Shown: positions 47,701 to 56,213 of the stretch, piece by piece
Layout: each line of letters begins with the position of its first letter
How positions within the stretch are numbered: position 1 is the stretch's first letter
Origin: Candidatus Sulfopaludibacter sp. SbA3
GTDB lineage: Bacteria; Acidobacteriota; Terriglobia; Bryobacterales; Bryobacteraceae
DNA: 64,000 nucleotides
Assembly (NCBI GenBank): GCA_945890485.1
Contig: CAMDCN010000006.1
Coordinates: 1-64,000, forward strand
Reading direction: 5' to 3'
Notes under the pieces: generated by a model
Told to the model about the DNA's origin: nothing
The model's database searches: none
Seen by the model: the letters and a program-made list of their open reading frames with translations, nothing else
Made by a program: the position numbers and the translations under genes

Positions 47701-48213
47701 CAACGCCTTTTGGCTGGAGTCAAAATAGATTCCGTTTACTGCCGCGCCACGCCGTTTCCAACGGATCGGTTGGCCGGGACCGGACCAGACGGCCAGGCCA
47801 GATTTGGTCGCGATATAGACCACGCCATCTGGTCCGGCGGCAAATGACTGCGATCCTTTGGCGCCAATGTGGGAGCCGAGCGAAATCGTCTCAGGCTGGA
47901 AGTTAACCATGCGGACCACTTCTGACCGCGTACCAATCCAGATGGCGCCCGAGGAGTCTTCAAAAAGGTTGTCGATGTAATCCCGAGTTACCGGTTTGCC
48001 ATGGGCGCGATGTTCCGTAAAGGCCCTGCCATTGAAATAAAACAGACCGTTCTGGGTGCCGACCCAGAGAAAGCCGATGCGATCACGCAGAAGGGCTTGC
48101 GCACCAAGGCTATACAGCCCTTCGGCAGCGCCATAGTGTCGCACCGGGAGGTGTTGAGCTTGTAAGCCGAGGCCGGCCGCAAGCGCGATAATCCAAATCC
48201 GGAGACCGGACAT
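44728..48213 (-). CDS. Hybrid sensor histidine kinase/response regulator with two-component propeller domain
   Basis: 1161 residues from ATG 48213 (TTG 48231 is possible). A signal or anchor segment ([16 protein letters not shown]) is followed by about 14 reg_prop blades ([28 protein letters not shown]), a Y_Y_Y domain near 660-730, a membrane segment ([18 protein letters not shown]) and a short coiled coil. Next come HisKA with His801 ([12 protein letters not shown]), HATPase ([20 protein letters not shown]) and a receiver with Asp1092 (VILMDIQMP). It should sense a periplasmic ligand, often a glycan, and phosphorylate its own receiver. It has no DNA-binding output. The DUF1553 gene begins 13 bases after its stop. 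Confidence 0.9.
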   Translation of the reverse strand: MSGLRIWIIALAAGLGLQAQHLPVRHYGAAEGLYSLGAQALLRDRIGFLWVGTQNGLFYFNGRAFTEHRAHGKPVTRDYIDNLFEDSSGAIWIGTRSEVVRMVNFQPETISLGSHIGAKGSQSFAAGPDGVVYIATKSGLAVWSGPGQPIRWKRRGAAVNGIYFDSSQKALWWGESGKLWRQTSKETVTFGPEDGLPEAEWESLTIAPDGTFWVRSNQLLRYRPAHAKQFEDPFPGLGIKSLRAGRLHLDQAGRILLSDRRGLVECRTPPDRSCRVLGRKQGIWGEVSSTIEGQGSLWMAVPGAGVLRQIGRDAWENFDDRSGLESTSIWNFIPDGPDRMWVGTSGGLHLGQLTQGQWRFTLEPSTGQDLIRSIARTADGALWLALMPNGLLRFDPRTRGMVPFPIRANQARFKSLLVDRSDQLWAAGGPDGLFRIDRATRTLIPVPLPVSPIDARLLRQDSAGRIWLTAVAGLYQWDGQTWTHFGRKDGLIDDDIFAIAVEEPRFAGVAPSNEIWVGYGAALGLTRIRFPASGPPRMDHFKAGQGPVSTFAYFLHYDSRGHLWVGTDRGTETFDGKEWSHYDQRDGLVWDDTNAEAIRAEADGSLWIGTSRGISRYRPPARRESVAPLAAITHARLGDRTWQLGQAELWAPAGANSLTIQLATPNYGREHRVHYRHRLSQSDPWSETTNPDVIVSNLPSGSHRFEVQATDRPGAWTGPTTTLPFQIATPWWQTPWFQSFAALTLVLASVRAARSWNHHNRQVRLRLERAVAERTAQLEAEKLRAEAASRFKSEFLANMSHEIRTPMNGILGMTSLALDRADSPELQDHLRIVKDSAEGLLTILNDILDLSKIEAGRLELTPVSFSPHQLAQRVCRTMQVRAADKGLAFTCNFHDSVPSEIYADDTRIRQILLNLIGNAIKFTASGFVKLDIRPELNAAGLPVLRCEVSDSGPGIPAEKQEEIFEAFHQLDGSISRSFGGTGLGLTICRQLVTLLGGEITLESIPGIGSRFAFTVRYEAPPTPEPPTCRSQPAIVPPGQLRILGAEDNAVNRRVIRAMAEKLGHHVELVNDGQAALDALSAREAEFDVILMDIQMPILDGLEATRQYRARGGSLPVIAMTAHAMAGDREQCLAAGMNAYMPKPLSASVLSETLDAHASHRR

Positions 48214-48245
48214 TGATCGTTCTATCGACAACAGATAACTAAATG

Positions 48246-49220
48246 TTAGCTGGATTGGAACTCGATGCGTTCCCCGCGGCGCGACACGTCAGTAATTCGG
48301 GTGGTGTTGGGCGGGAGCGAGCGGAGAAAAAGAGAGTAGGTTCGTTCAACGGTCTGCCCCGCGTCAAGAAAGGAGAATAGCGGCCTTCCGAGCATGCGTC
48401 CCCGGCGGACGAGCTCCGGGTAGGGTTGGTGAAGGCCGGTGGATCCGAATTCCAGGCCTCTGGCGGCGGGGCGGCCCTTGGCGACATCGCGCCACAAGTT
48501 GAGCCAAGGGTAGTCGCTGGTCTTCCAGAGATAGCCGAGAACGAGACCGGCGGTGGGACTCGCGGCGGTGACCCAGCCGTTTTCAGCCTCGATGATGTAC
48601 GAAACGACGTTGGGGAGAGGGTCGGTTGTGAGGTACCGGATATCGGCGGAGTGGGCACGGGGCCATGGGACGGGAGCCTGGTCGGGCGTCGTCTGCGCGA
48701 ATCCGGAGCCGGCGTTGGCATCGACGAAGGTCTTTTCGTCGAGGAAGGGAGGGGCGATGGTGGGGTGCTGCACCATGTTGTAAACGCGGCCGGTGGGGTT
48801 GCGGTTGGTGAGCCGTTCGCGGACGTTCAGAGTATCGCCAACGAGTTCCAGTTCTCGCGCGAGGGAGAAGTTGGCCAGGGGAAGATGGGCGCTGAGGGAG
48901 CGGGGGCCCGTGGCCTTCCAGAGAACCCGGGGCGCTTCGCCGTGATAGGGAACGCCGCGGGCGATCTCGGCTTCCGACGGGGCGCCCCAGCGGTCGCAGC
49001 AGACGAAGTGTCCTCGCAGAGGTTCTACTTTGGGAGCTACGTTCTGAACCCAGTTGAATGGATTGACAGGGCTACCGGTGAGCCGGAAATCGACGAGGGA
49101 GCCGCCGCGGAGATCGAACGAGACGGTCGCCTGCGGGGAGGTGAGTTTCAGGAGCGGCGGGGCGGCGGCGCGCGCCAGAGCGGCGGAGGCGGCGAGGGTG
49201 ACGGCTTGGCGGCGGGTCAT
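48246..49220 (-). CDS. Exported mutarotase-like (aldose-1-epimerase fold) protein
   Basis: 324 residues from ATG 49220, with a signal segment ([17 protein letters not shown]). The text is beta-rich: [59 protein letters not shown] and [13 protein letters not shown]. The pattern of an N-terminal Gly-rich strand pair, a central N-x-x-x-H and a late Glu/Gly turn suggests a galactose-mutarotase-like supersandwich. No substrate can be named. It is 32 bases ahead of the hybrid kinase gene and could be co-transcribed. Confidence 0.55.
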   Translation of the reverse strand: MTRRQAVTLAASAALARAAAPPLLKLTSPQATVSFDLRGGSLVDFRLTGSPVNPFNWVQNVAPKVEPLRGHFVCCDRWGAPSEAEIARGVPYHGEAPRVLWKATGPRSLSAHLPLANFSLARELELVGDTLNVRERLTNRNPTGRVYNMVQHPTIAPPFLDEKTFVDANAGSGFAQTTPDQAPVPWPRAHSADIRYLTTDPLPNVVSYIIEAENGWVTAASPTAGLVLGYLWKTSDYPWLNLWRDVAKGRPAARGLEFGSTGLHQPYPELVRRGRMLGRPLFSFLDAGQTVERTYSLFLRSLPPNTTRITDVSRRGERIEFQSS

Positions 49221-49284
49221 GATGACGATGACGGTATCACGACTTGCGTTCAGAACCATCCTCAGCCGTTCGTCATCGCCGAAT

Positions 49285-50472
49285 CTATTCGACCGACTTC
49301 ACCCCGGAGTGAGGAGTCACCACTGCTTGGAGTCGGGACGCGAGAACGGGGAGGTCGTCGGGACGAAGGCAGGTGGGGTTGATCTGCAGGATGCCATCGC
49401 TGAGGGCGGAGGGATCCAGGTGGATGGCTGGTTGCCCGTTCTGCAGCTCGGCGAGCGCTTCGCGGGCGTTGGTGGCGGCCAGGGCGAGCAGGGGAACGGG
49501 TCCGGGGCGGAGCGTGAAGGCGAGATCGGGAGCGAGCTGGCGAAGCTGATTCAGGATATGCAGGTGGCGGGCCGTGCGGGCCTCATCCGGTTCGGCGGCG
49601 AACAGTTCCAGCGCGGTGAGGAGGCCGACGATGGACTCCTTTCCGATTTTGGAGGAGCGGCCGATGCCGTTGGCCGGAAGCCCGGGGAGGCGTGCTTTGT
49701 CGATCAGGTTCGCCGGCGGGTTCCAGGAGTTCCAGTCGAGATCGAGATCGAGGTTTTGGAGGATGGCGGACATGATGAGGTCACGGCGCCCGCAAAGGAT
49801 TCCGGAGCCTTGGGGACCATTGATGGCCTTCCCGCCGGAGAAGGCAACGAGGTCTGCTCCGGTGGCGGGGAGAGCGCGGAGGTTCGAGGCCGGAGGGAGC
49901 TGGGCGGCGGCGTCGACGAGTACGGGGAGGTCATGGCGGTGAGCCAGGGTGACGACATCGGCGAGTGGAGGCTGCGACTGCGGTGAGAAAACGTAGTAGA
50001 TGGCGACGGTGGCGGGGGTAATCGCGGCTGCGATCTCCCAGAGCTCGGCGTCGCGAATGCCAGCGCCGGAGAAGCGATCGGGCAGGCCGACTTCGACGAG
50101 GCGGGCACCGGCGGCGCGGACGGCATGGTCGTAGGCGTTGCGCTGGCTGCGGACGACGATAATTTCCGAAGGCATGCCCGCTGTGTCGGGCAGCCGGGCC
50201 ATGCGGGCCGGATCCAGGCGTGTGAGGCAAGCGGCAGCGCCGAGGAGCAGGCCAGCCGCGGCACCGGAGGTAACAATGCCGGCTTCGGCGCCGGTGACGC
50301 GAGCGATGACTCGGCTGGCGGCAGCCTGCAAATCGGCCATGTCGACGCAGAACCCGGCGGCTTCCGCCATAGCGGCGGTGACGACGGGAGAAAGCAGGCC
50401 GCCGGAGACCCGGGTGGAGGAGCCTTTGGCGTTGATGATGGGAGTGACCCCGAGTGCGGCGTAGACAGACAT
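49285..50472 (-). CDS. SelA-like PLP enzyme (D-glucosaminate-6-phosphate ammonia-lyase type)
   Basis: 395 residues from ATG 50472. Family marks: TPIINAKGSSTRVSGGLLSP at the N-terminus, GAEAGIVTSGAAAGLLLGAA (phosphate-binding), PVLVDAAAQLPP with Asp187 and the PLP-lysine segment AFSGGKAINGPQGSG with Lys215. This clusters with SelA-fold aldolase/ammonia-lyases such as DgaE rather than true selenocysteine synthase, because no selenocysteine genes are nearby. The reaction would be PLP-dependent beta-elimination from an amino acid or amino sugar acid. It is six bases downstream of the nucleotidyltransferase gene's stop. Confidence 0.8.
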   Translation of the reverse strand: MSVYAALGVTPIINAKGSSTRVSGGLLSPVVTAAMAEAAGFCVDMADLQAAASRVIARVTGAEAGIVTSGAAAGLLLGAAACLTRLDPARMARLPDTAGMPSEIIVVRSQRNAYDHAVRAAGARLVEVGLPDRFSGAGIRDAELWEIAAAITPATVAIYYVFSPQSQPPLADVVTLAHRHDLPVLVDAAAQLPPASNLRALPATGADLVAFSGGKAINGPQGSGILCGRRDLIMSAILQNLDLDLDWNSWNPPANLIDKARLPGLPANGIGRSSKIGKESIVGLLTALELFAAEPDEARTARHLHILNQLRQLAPDLAFTLRPGPVPLLALAATNAREALAELQNGQPAIHLDPSALSDGILQINPTCLRPDDLPVLASRLQAVVTPHSGVKSVE

Positions 50473-50478
50473 GCTTCC

Positions 50479-51510
50479 TTAGGATAGAAGCAGGCGGCGG
50501 GTTTTAGTAAGCCAGCGGTTGAGTTGCGACGCATCGCCGTGCCACGCGCGGAGGTACTCGGTGGTAGGGAGCAGGGTGGCGCGAGCGGCGGCGAAGCTCT
50601 GGGCGAGGGTCGGCTGGGCGGCGATGTTCCACAACGGACGGAGGGCTTGCCAACGTTCGCCGGCGAGGCTCCAACGCCAGCGGGCAGGCCAGTCGACGGC
50701 GGCTTCGAGTTGCTGACGGAGATCGGGAGAGATGCCGATGTCCCAGTGTTCCCGGGTGGCTGCGTCGGCGGCGAGTATCGCGGGCCCGAGGGCGAACTGC
50801 CGAGCGGCGTATTGCAAGAGATGGGGTTCGATCTGCCAAGTGGAGAGGAGCAGGGCGATGTCGTACGTCCAGATGCCCCGGGTATCGAAGTGATGCAGAC
50901 TGAGGTGGGCCGCGAGGTGGAGAAACTGCGCCGTGGGGCGGAGGACCAAGGCCGAGACACCGGCGATCTCCACCGGCTCGGCCTGTTGCCAGAACCAGGC
51001 AGCGGGGGCGAGGTGCTGGTAGCTCGTCAGATTGAGGATATGCCAATGGAGCTCGACAGGCAGATGACCGGGTCGCCGGTAGGTTCGCTCGGTACCGAAG
51101 GCGAGCTGCGCGCCGGGGCGGCGTTCCGGAGCGGCCGTGTATCCAAGACCGGTGAGCACGTCGTGGGCTGTAGACACGTCTTCCCGATGGATGAGGATGT
51201 CGAGGTCGCGCATTGGGCGCAGGCTGGGCGCGGGGTATAGGCGCGTCGCCAAGGCGGCGCCCTTCATCAGCAGGACGGGAACATGGGCTGCGGCGAGCGC
51301 GGGGACCAGCGACTGGAGGTCCGCAAGCGCGGAAAGGCCGAAGCGGGCGCTGCGGCGGTGCTCATGAGCGAGAAGCTGCCGGATGGCGGGATCGATCGGG
51401 GGCAGATTGGAGAGCGAGTGAAACGCCAAGGGCGCGAGACCTTCAGCGCGAAGTTGCGCAACGGCCGCAGTGTCGCGGCAGGTAGACAGGAGACGTTGTA
51501 GAAGATCCAT
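50479..51510 (-). CDS. NTP_transf_5-type nucleotidyltransferase family protein
   Basis: 343 residues from ATG 51510. The signature VPVLLMKGAALATRLYP followed by RPMRDLDILIHREDV is that of PF14907 (GxA...RD-x-D-x-L), then ELHWHILN and HLAAHLSLHHFD. These proteins are predicted nucleotidyltransferases found beside PqqD-like and lasso B2-like genes, often near polysaccharide loci. It follows the B2-like gene by five bases and belongs to the same operon. The exact substrate is unknown. Confidence 0.8.
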   Translation of the reverse strand: MDLLQRLLSTCRDTAAVAQLRAEGLAPLAFHSLSNLPPIDPAIRQLLAHEHRRSARFGLSALADLQSLVPALAAAHVPVLLMKGAALATRLYPAPSLRPMRDLDILIHREDVSTAHDVLTGLGYTAAPERRPGAQLAFGTERTYRRPGHLPVELHWHILNLTSYQHLAPAAWFWQQAEPVEIAGVSALVLRPTAQFLHLAAHLSLHHFDTRGIWTYDIALLLSTWQIEPHLLQYAARQFALGPAILAADAATREHWDIGISPDLRQQLEAAVDWPARWRWSLAGERWQALRPLWNIAAQPTLAQSFAAARATLLPTTEYLRAWHGDASQLNRWLTKTRRLLLS

Positions 51511-51515
51511 GGGGG

Positions 51516-51923
51516 TTAAGTGAACCAGGCGATGGGCTGATAGTTGGTGGACTCTTCGATACCGCCGGTAACGATGGCCTGACCTGAGCGGAGCCATGCG
51601 TGGGCGCTCAGGTCGCGGCCGGAGCGGCGGACGCCGAGGTAGAGCGTGCTGGGCACCCGGCGTCGTCGCAGCATCCATTTCGCGGCCACGGCTCGTTCCA
51701 GGCACGTTGTGTGCCAGGGCAGGCGCTCAGCGGTGGAGAGGAGTCCTCTGGAGACTCGGACCGACAGGCCTGCGGCCAGCGCCGGATGGGCGCCGGAGAG
51801 TTCTCGTTGACTTTCTCCGAGCGTTAGGGCGAGATAGCGGAAAGGCGCGAGGCGTTGGGCCAGCGTCGCGATGGTGAGGCAAAGCGCGGCCTCGCAGCGC
51901 AACAGCGCATTACGCGGAAGCAC
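51516..51923 (-). CDS. Lasso-type B2 protein (transglutaminase-like cysteine protease)
   Basis: 135 residues. GTG 51923 gives the usual short start (LPRNALLRCEAALCLTIATL); it overlaps the PqqD-like gene by 14 bases. The C-terminal half has the papain-fold triad: Cys in LPWHTTCLERAVAAKWMLRR, His in SGRDLSAHAWLR and an acidic partner. B2 proteins remove leader peptides in lasso-peptide pathways with help from the B1/RRE protein just upstream. No macrolactam-forming precursor is seen next to it. Confidence 0.85.
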   Translation of the reverse strand: MLPRNALLRCEAALCLTIATLAQRLAPFRYLALTLGESQRELSGAHPALAAGLSVRVSRGLLSTAERLPWHTTCLERAVAAKWMLRRRRVPSTLYLGVRRSGRDLSAHAWLRSGQAIVTGGIEESTNYQPIAWFT

Positions 51924-52206
51924 TGGCGACCGCGCAGAGCAGGTTTTCATCGGCCAACGTGTTGAGAAATTTCGCGACCTGTGTGCGGCAGGTCTCTGGA
52001 TCGACGGCGTACATGGATTCGAGCCGGGCGCAGAGGGAATGGCCCGAGTGGGGTACGGCGAGGAGATGCCAGATGCGGTGGGCCGTGCCCGCGAGCCCAT
52101 AGTAAACCGCGGGGTCGAGCCGCATCAGAATGGTTTCGCCGTCAACGGCGTTGGCAAGAAGGTCAGGGCGTTGGGTGAAGACGGTATCTAACGAAATGGT
52201 GGGCAT
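51910..52206 (-). CDS. PqqD-like RiPP recognition element (B1-type)
   Basis: 98 residues from ATG 52206. It reads ETILMRLDPAVYYGLAGTAH followed by RIWHLL and a C-terminal helix (RTQVAKFLNTLADENLL), the winged-helix PqqD fold that binds RiPP leader peptides. It is first in an operon with B2-like, nucleotidyltransferase and SelA-like genes and is divergent from the Wzi gene (92 bases between starts). Confidence 0.85.
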   Translation of the reverse strand: MPTISLDTVFTQRPDLLANAVDGETILMRLDPAVYYGLAGTAHRIWHLLAVPHSGHSLCARLESMYAVDPETCRTQVAKFLNTLADENLLCAVASASA

Positions 52207-52298
52207 GATGACAAAACGATAGTGGGTTGGTGAGGGATAAATCTCCCGGGAATGCTGGATTGGTCATGAGAGAAATCCGAGGGCAGCGCACCAATTGA

Positions 52299-53966
52299 GT
52301 GAACTTGCCGAACACTTTGCGTGGTATCTCAATTCGATGCCTGCTCATCCTCTTTCTCGCCGGGGCGGAAGTCTTTGCGCAGCGGGCGGGAGCGGGTCTG
52401 ACCTACGTCCCCATGGACAGTTGGGTGTATCCAGCGCTGGAGAGGCTGGCTGTGCGAGGTCTGGTGACGCTGCAAGGGTTGACTCTACGGCCATGGAGCC
52501 GACACGAGTGCACGGCGCAGGTGCGGGAGGCCCGCCGCCAACTGCAGATCTCCGAGGGCCTGGAAGTGCTGGAACGGGCCGCGCTCGAGCAGATGATCAG
52601 AGAGCTCGAAAGGGAGTTCGCGCCGGATCCAGAGGGCCGGACGGTGGTGGTTTTGGAAGCGCTCTATGGACGCAACGGCTGGCTGGAAGGCCCGTTTCTG
52701 AACGATAGCTATCATTTCGGGACGACTTGGCAGAATGATTCGGGACGACCGTTCGGGCGGGGCTACAACGCAGTGTTTGGATTTCGGATGCGGGCTGAGG
52801 CCGGCCGCTTCTTCGCCTCGGTCCGGGGAGAGCATCAGAAAGCGCCAGGCCGGGCGGCGCATCCGCTGCAGGTACGGCAGTTGATGGCGCGCCTCGATGA
52901 TTGGCCGACGCTGCCGTCGACGGAGATCGCGCCGGCGAATGATTGGAAGACGCTTGAAGCGTACGCCGGGATGAGAGTAAAGAACCTGGCGATTTCGGTG
53001 GGACGGCAGGAGTTGTTCTGGGGGCCGACGGCAGATGCGCCGCTATCCTTTTCGACGAACGCCGCGCCGACCGCGAATGTGAAGATTACGCTGCGCGAGC
53101 CGATCCGGCTGGGCGGCTGGTTCCGCTATCTGGGTGCGATCCGCGGAGAGTTCGTAGTGGGAAAACTGCTGGGCCATCAATACACAGAACGGCCCTACTA
53201 CAACGGGCAGAAGCTCTCCTTGCAGCTAACGGAGAACTTTGAGATCGGGGCAACTCGATGGGCCATATTTCTCGGCGCCGGGCATCCTGTGACGTTCGAG
53301 AACTTGTGGCGGCATATCGCTTCGATCCGCAGCGGCAGCGCCGCGGGCATCCGATACGCGCGGGATCCGGGTGACCGAAAGACGGGGTTCGATTTCCGCT
53401 ACCGGCTGCCCGTCCTGGGACGCAGGGTGCAGTTGTACAGCGACTCGTACGCCGATGACGACGTGAATCCGCTGGCGGCGCCGCGCAGGGCGGCGATCAG
53501 CCCGGGCCTCTATTTCGAGTCACTGCCGCGTCTGCGGCGGATGGATCTGCGGCTGGAGGCGGCTTCGACGACGCCGGTCGGCCTCGACATGGGTGCGCAG
53601 TACACGTACTACAACAATCAGTACCGGAGCGGGAACACTCACTTGGGGCGGATTCTCGGATCTCCTGTCGGTCGGAACGGACGGCAGATGCAGGTTCGCA
53701 CGGCTTATTGGGTATCTCCGCGGGAGCGGTTGGAGTTCGGCTTCCGCCAATTGAAGATCAGCAACCGGATGCTGCCCGGCGGAGGAACCCAGACGGCGGG
53801 CACGATTCGGTACTCGCGGCCAGTAGGAGAGAACTGGCACGCGTCCGTATTTCTGCAGGCGGAACGATTTTGGATTCCCGTTCTTGGGGGTCCGCAGAAG
53901 AATTTTAGCGGCTGGTTCCAGATGCAATGGGAGCCGCGGATGACGATACAACCATGGCGCAAGTAA
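52299..53966 (+). CDS. Wzi-family capsule assembly outer-membrane protein
   Basis: 555 residues from GTG 52299, with a signal peptide (CLLILFLAGAEVFAQ). The N-terminal part (YVPMDSWVYPALERLAVRG) and the following repeats of amphipathic strands, with FWGPTADAPLSFSTNAAPTA and YTYYNNQYRSGNTHLGRILG, match the PF14052 Wzi family. Wzi is an outer-membrane barrel that anchors surface polysaccharide. It starts a three-gene polysaccharide export operon and overlaps the next gene by 13 bases. Confidence 0.85.
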   Translation: MNLPNTLRGISIRCLLILFLAGAEVFAQRAGAGLTYVPMDSWVYPALERLAVRGLVTLQGLTLRPWSRHECTAQVREARRQLQISEGLEVLERAALEQMIRELEREFAPDPEGRTVVVLEALYGRNGWLEGPFLNDSYHFGTTWQNDSGRPFGRGYNAVFGFRMRAEAGRFFASVRGEHQKAPGRAAHPLQVRQLMARLDDWPTLPSTEIAPANDWKTLEAYAGMRVKNLAISVGRQELFWGPTADAPLSFSTNAAPTANVKITLREPIRLGGWFRYLGAIRGEFVVGKLLGHQYTERPYYNGQKLSLQLTENFEIGATRWAIFLGAGHPVTFENLWRHIASIRSGSAAGIRYARDPGDRKTGFDFRYRLPVLGRRVQLYSDSYADDDVNPLAAPRRAAISPGLYFESLPRLRRMDLRLEAASTTPVGLDMGAQYTYYNNQYRSGNTHLGRILGSPVGRNGRQMQVRTAYWVSPRERLEFGFRQLKISNRMLPGGGTQTAGTIRYSRPVGENWHASVFLQAERFWIPVLGGPQKNFSGWFQMQWEPRMTIQPWRK

Positions 53967-56206
53967 GAGTCTTCGTTGGAGTTTTGATTTTCGCAGCGGC
54001 TGTCTTCGGACAGCCGGCGGAGGGCTTGCCGGCAATGGCAGACCGCTGCCGGGGGCCCCTTGGCGCGTCTTTGCCGGAGTGCCGGCAACTCCCGGCGTTC
54101 CTCGAGCGCAAGGTGCCCACGCCACCGTCTGTACCTGCGGTTCGCGAGACGCCGCCGGTAGAGATTGCGCCGGAGGCACCAACCGAGTTTCAGAAGTTTG
54201 TTCTGTCTTCGACCGGGGAGACTCTGCCGATATTCGGCGCGCGCCTTTTTGAAAAGGTGCCTTCGACCTTTGCACCAACGGACCGCGCGCCGGTTCCGGC
54301 GGGATACGTCGTGGGTCCCGGTGACGAGTTGCTGGTGCGGATGTGGGGCCAGGTGACGATGAATCAGGACCTGACGGTGGACCGCACGGGTTCCATCCAT
54401 CTGCCGCAGGCCGGGGCGATTCGCGTGGCAGGTTTGGCCTATCGGGAGATGCCGGAATTTTTGCGATCCCAGCTCGGCAGGGTCTATCGCAACTTCGATC
54501 TCAATGTGACGTTGGGCCAGTTGCGGAGCGTACAGATTTTCGTGATGGGACACGCCCGGCGGCCAGGCGCCTTTACGGTGAGCTCGCTCAGCACGATGGT
54601 GAATGCCCTATTCGCCGCGGGCGGGCCCAGCGCGCAAGGATCGCTCCGGCGGATCCAGTTGCGGCGACGCGGCCGGACCGTGAGCGAACTGGACCTCTAC
54701 CAATTGCTTTTGCGCGGAGACGCCGTGGGTGACGCGGCGCTTGAGCCCGGCGATGTGCTGTACTTTCCGCCTATCGGCCCACAGGTGGCGTTGACCGGCA
54801 GCGTGAAGACGCCGGCGGTGTATGAACTCCGCGATGAGAATGCGTTGGGCGACCTGCTGGAACTGGCGGGCGGGCTCACCCCGACGGCAGACCCGGCGCA
54901 GACGCAGATTGAAAGAATCGCTGGTCCGGCGGGCCGCCAGGTGCTAGCTCTCGACAGCGGCTATCAGAAGACGATTCTTCGCGATGGCGATTTGGTGCGG
55001 GTGGCGACTGTCACTCCGAAGTTCGATCAGGTGGTGACGTTGCGGGGGCATGTGTCCACACCGGGCCGCTTCCCGTGGCGAACGGGCATGAAGCTTCGCG
55101 AACTGATTCCCTCGTTAGAGACCTTGATTCCGCGGCGGGACTGGGAGCGCCGGAACCAAGTGGGTTACACCGCGCCGGGAAAGCGAACGCCTGGCGCTCC
55201 AGGCAGCGCTGCTCCGCCACCTGCGGAGACTCGTCCGGATGCGGCGAGCGTCCCGATCAACTGGTCCCACGCGGTGATCGAGCGGCGGAGTGCAAAGGAC
55301 CTAAGCGTTCGGCTGGTGCCTTTTCATCCGGGCCGATTACTGCTTGCAAACGATGAGCGGGAGAACCTGCCGCTTGAGGCCGGAGACGTGGTTACCTTCT
55401 ACTCGCAGACCGATCTCCGCGTACCGCGGGCGGAGCAGACGCGCCAAGTGAAGCTCGAAGGAGAATTGAAAGGGCCGGGTACCTATACCCCGGAGCCGGG
55501 GGAGACGCTGCGGCAGTTGATCGCGCGGGCGGGCGGATTTACCCCGGATGCTTACCAATACGGAATCGTTTTCCGCCGGGAGTCGACAAGACGGGAGCAG
55601 ATGGTTCGGAAGCAACAACTGCTCGATGAGTATGAGCGGGAACTGGCCCGTGCTGCGCAAACCCGGCAGGCTAGTCTGGATCCGGGTGACAGCGCTGCGT
55701 TCGCCGCGCAGGTGGAGGCGAGCCGGCAGCAGTTGGAGTCGATGCGGAACCTCGAAGTGAGCGGGCGGATTGTAGCCTCGCTGACGCCGGAAGGGGGTGG
55801 CCTCGAGTTGCTTCTCGATCAGGAGTTGGAGGATGGGGACGCGCTCTACGTGCCGGCACGCCCGGCGACGGTAACGGTTGTCGGCGCAGTCTACAACCCG
55901 AACGCGATTCTGCACCAGAAGGATCTCCGGGTGAGCGACTATCTGCGCCGCGTCGGCGGGTCGACGCGCAATGCGGACTGGAACCGGGCGTTTCTCGTCC
56001 GCGCGGATGGAACCGTGGTTCCGCATCATGGTTCGGCGGTACGGCTGGCTCGTGGTGGGTTTGAAAATCTGCCGTTGATGCCCGGCGATGCGCTGGTGGT
56101 GCCGGAGACGCCGTTGAAGAGTTCCGTCGTTCGTTCCTTGCGGGATTGGAGTCAGGTGTTTGGGCAGTTGGCCCTGGGCGCGGCGGCGGTTCGAATTTTG
56201 CGATAG
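53954..56206 (+). CDS. Wza-like polysaccharide export protein with SLBB domains
   Basis: 750 residues from ATG 53954. An upstream in-frame start exists at 53927, but MAQVRVFVGVLIFAAAVFGQ gives a clean signal peptide. The export domain (PAGYVVGPGDELLVRMWGQV) and GSIHLPQAGAIRVAGLAYRE are at about 115-200, followed by SLBB segments (IFVMGHARRPGAFTVSSLST, LTGSVKTPAVYELRD, LRGHVSTPGRFPW, VTVVGAVYNPNAILH). It should form the outer-membrane/periplasmic channel for the exopolysaccharide. Overlap with Wzi and a short gap to Wzz show one operon. Confidence 0.9.
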   Translation: MAQVRVFVGVLIFAAAVFGQPAEGLPAMADRCRGPLGASLPECRQLPAFLERKVPTPPSVPAVRETPPVEIAPEAPTEFQKFVLSSTGETLPIFGARLFEKVPSTFAPTDRAPVPAGYVVGPGDELLVRMWGQVTMNQDLTVDRTGSIHLPQAGAIRVAGLAYREMPEFLRSQLGRVYRNFDLNVTLGQLRSVQIFVMGHARRPGAFTVSSLSTMVNALFAAGGPSAQGSLRRIQLRRRGRTVSELDLYQLLLRGDAVGDAALEPGDVLYFPPIGPQVALTGSVKTPAVYELRDENALGDLLELAGGLTPTADPAQTQIERIAGPAGRQVLALDSGYQKTILRDGDLVRVATVTPKFDQVVTLRGHVSTPGRFPWRTGMKLRELIPSLETLIPRRDWERRNQVGYTAPGKRTPGAPGSAAPPPAETRPDAASVPINWSHAVIERRSAKDLSVRLVPFHPGRLLLANDERENLPLEAGDVVTFYSQTDLRVPRAEQTRQVKLEGELKGPGTYTPEPGETLRQLIARAGGFTPDAYQYGIVFRRESTRREQMVRKQQLLDEYERELARAAQTRQASLDPGDSAAFAAQVEASRQQLESMRNLEVSGRIVASLTPEGGGLELLLDQELEDGDALYVPARPATVTVVGAVYNPNAILHQKDLRVSDYLRRVGGSTRNADWNRAFLVRADGTVVPHHGSAVRLARGGFENLPLMPGDALVVPETPLKSSVVRSLRDWSQVFGQLALGAAAVRILR

Positions 56207-56213
56207 AGGAGCC

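Noticed and set aside
49285-50472. SelA (selenocysteine synthase) for the PLP enzyme
   Set aside because: No selB, selC or selD is nearby, and the N-terminus matches the related ammonia-lyase/aldolase branch more closely.
52163-52270. A short minus-strand frame upstream of the PqqD-like gene as a possible lasso precursor
   Set aside because: It overlaps the PqqD-like coding region, has no ribosome-binding site and lacks the Thr at the penultimate leader position and a Gly/Asp-Glu ring pattern typical of lasso precursors.
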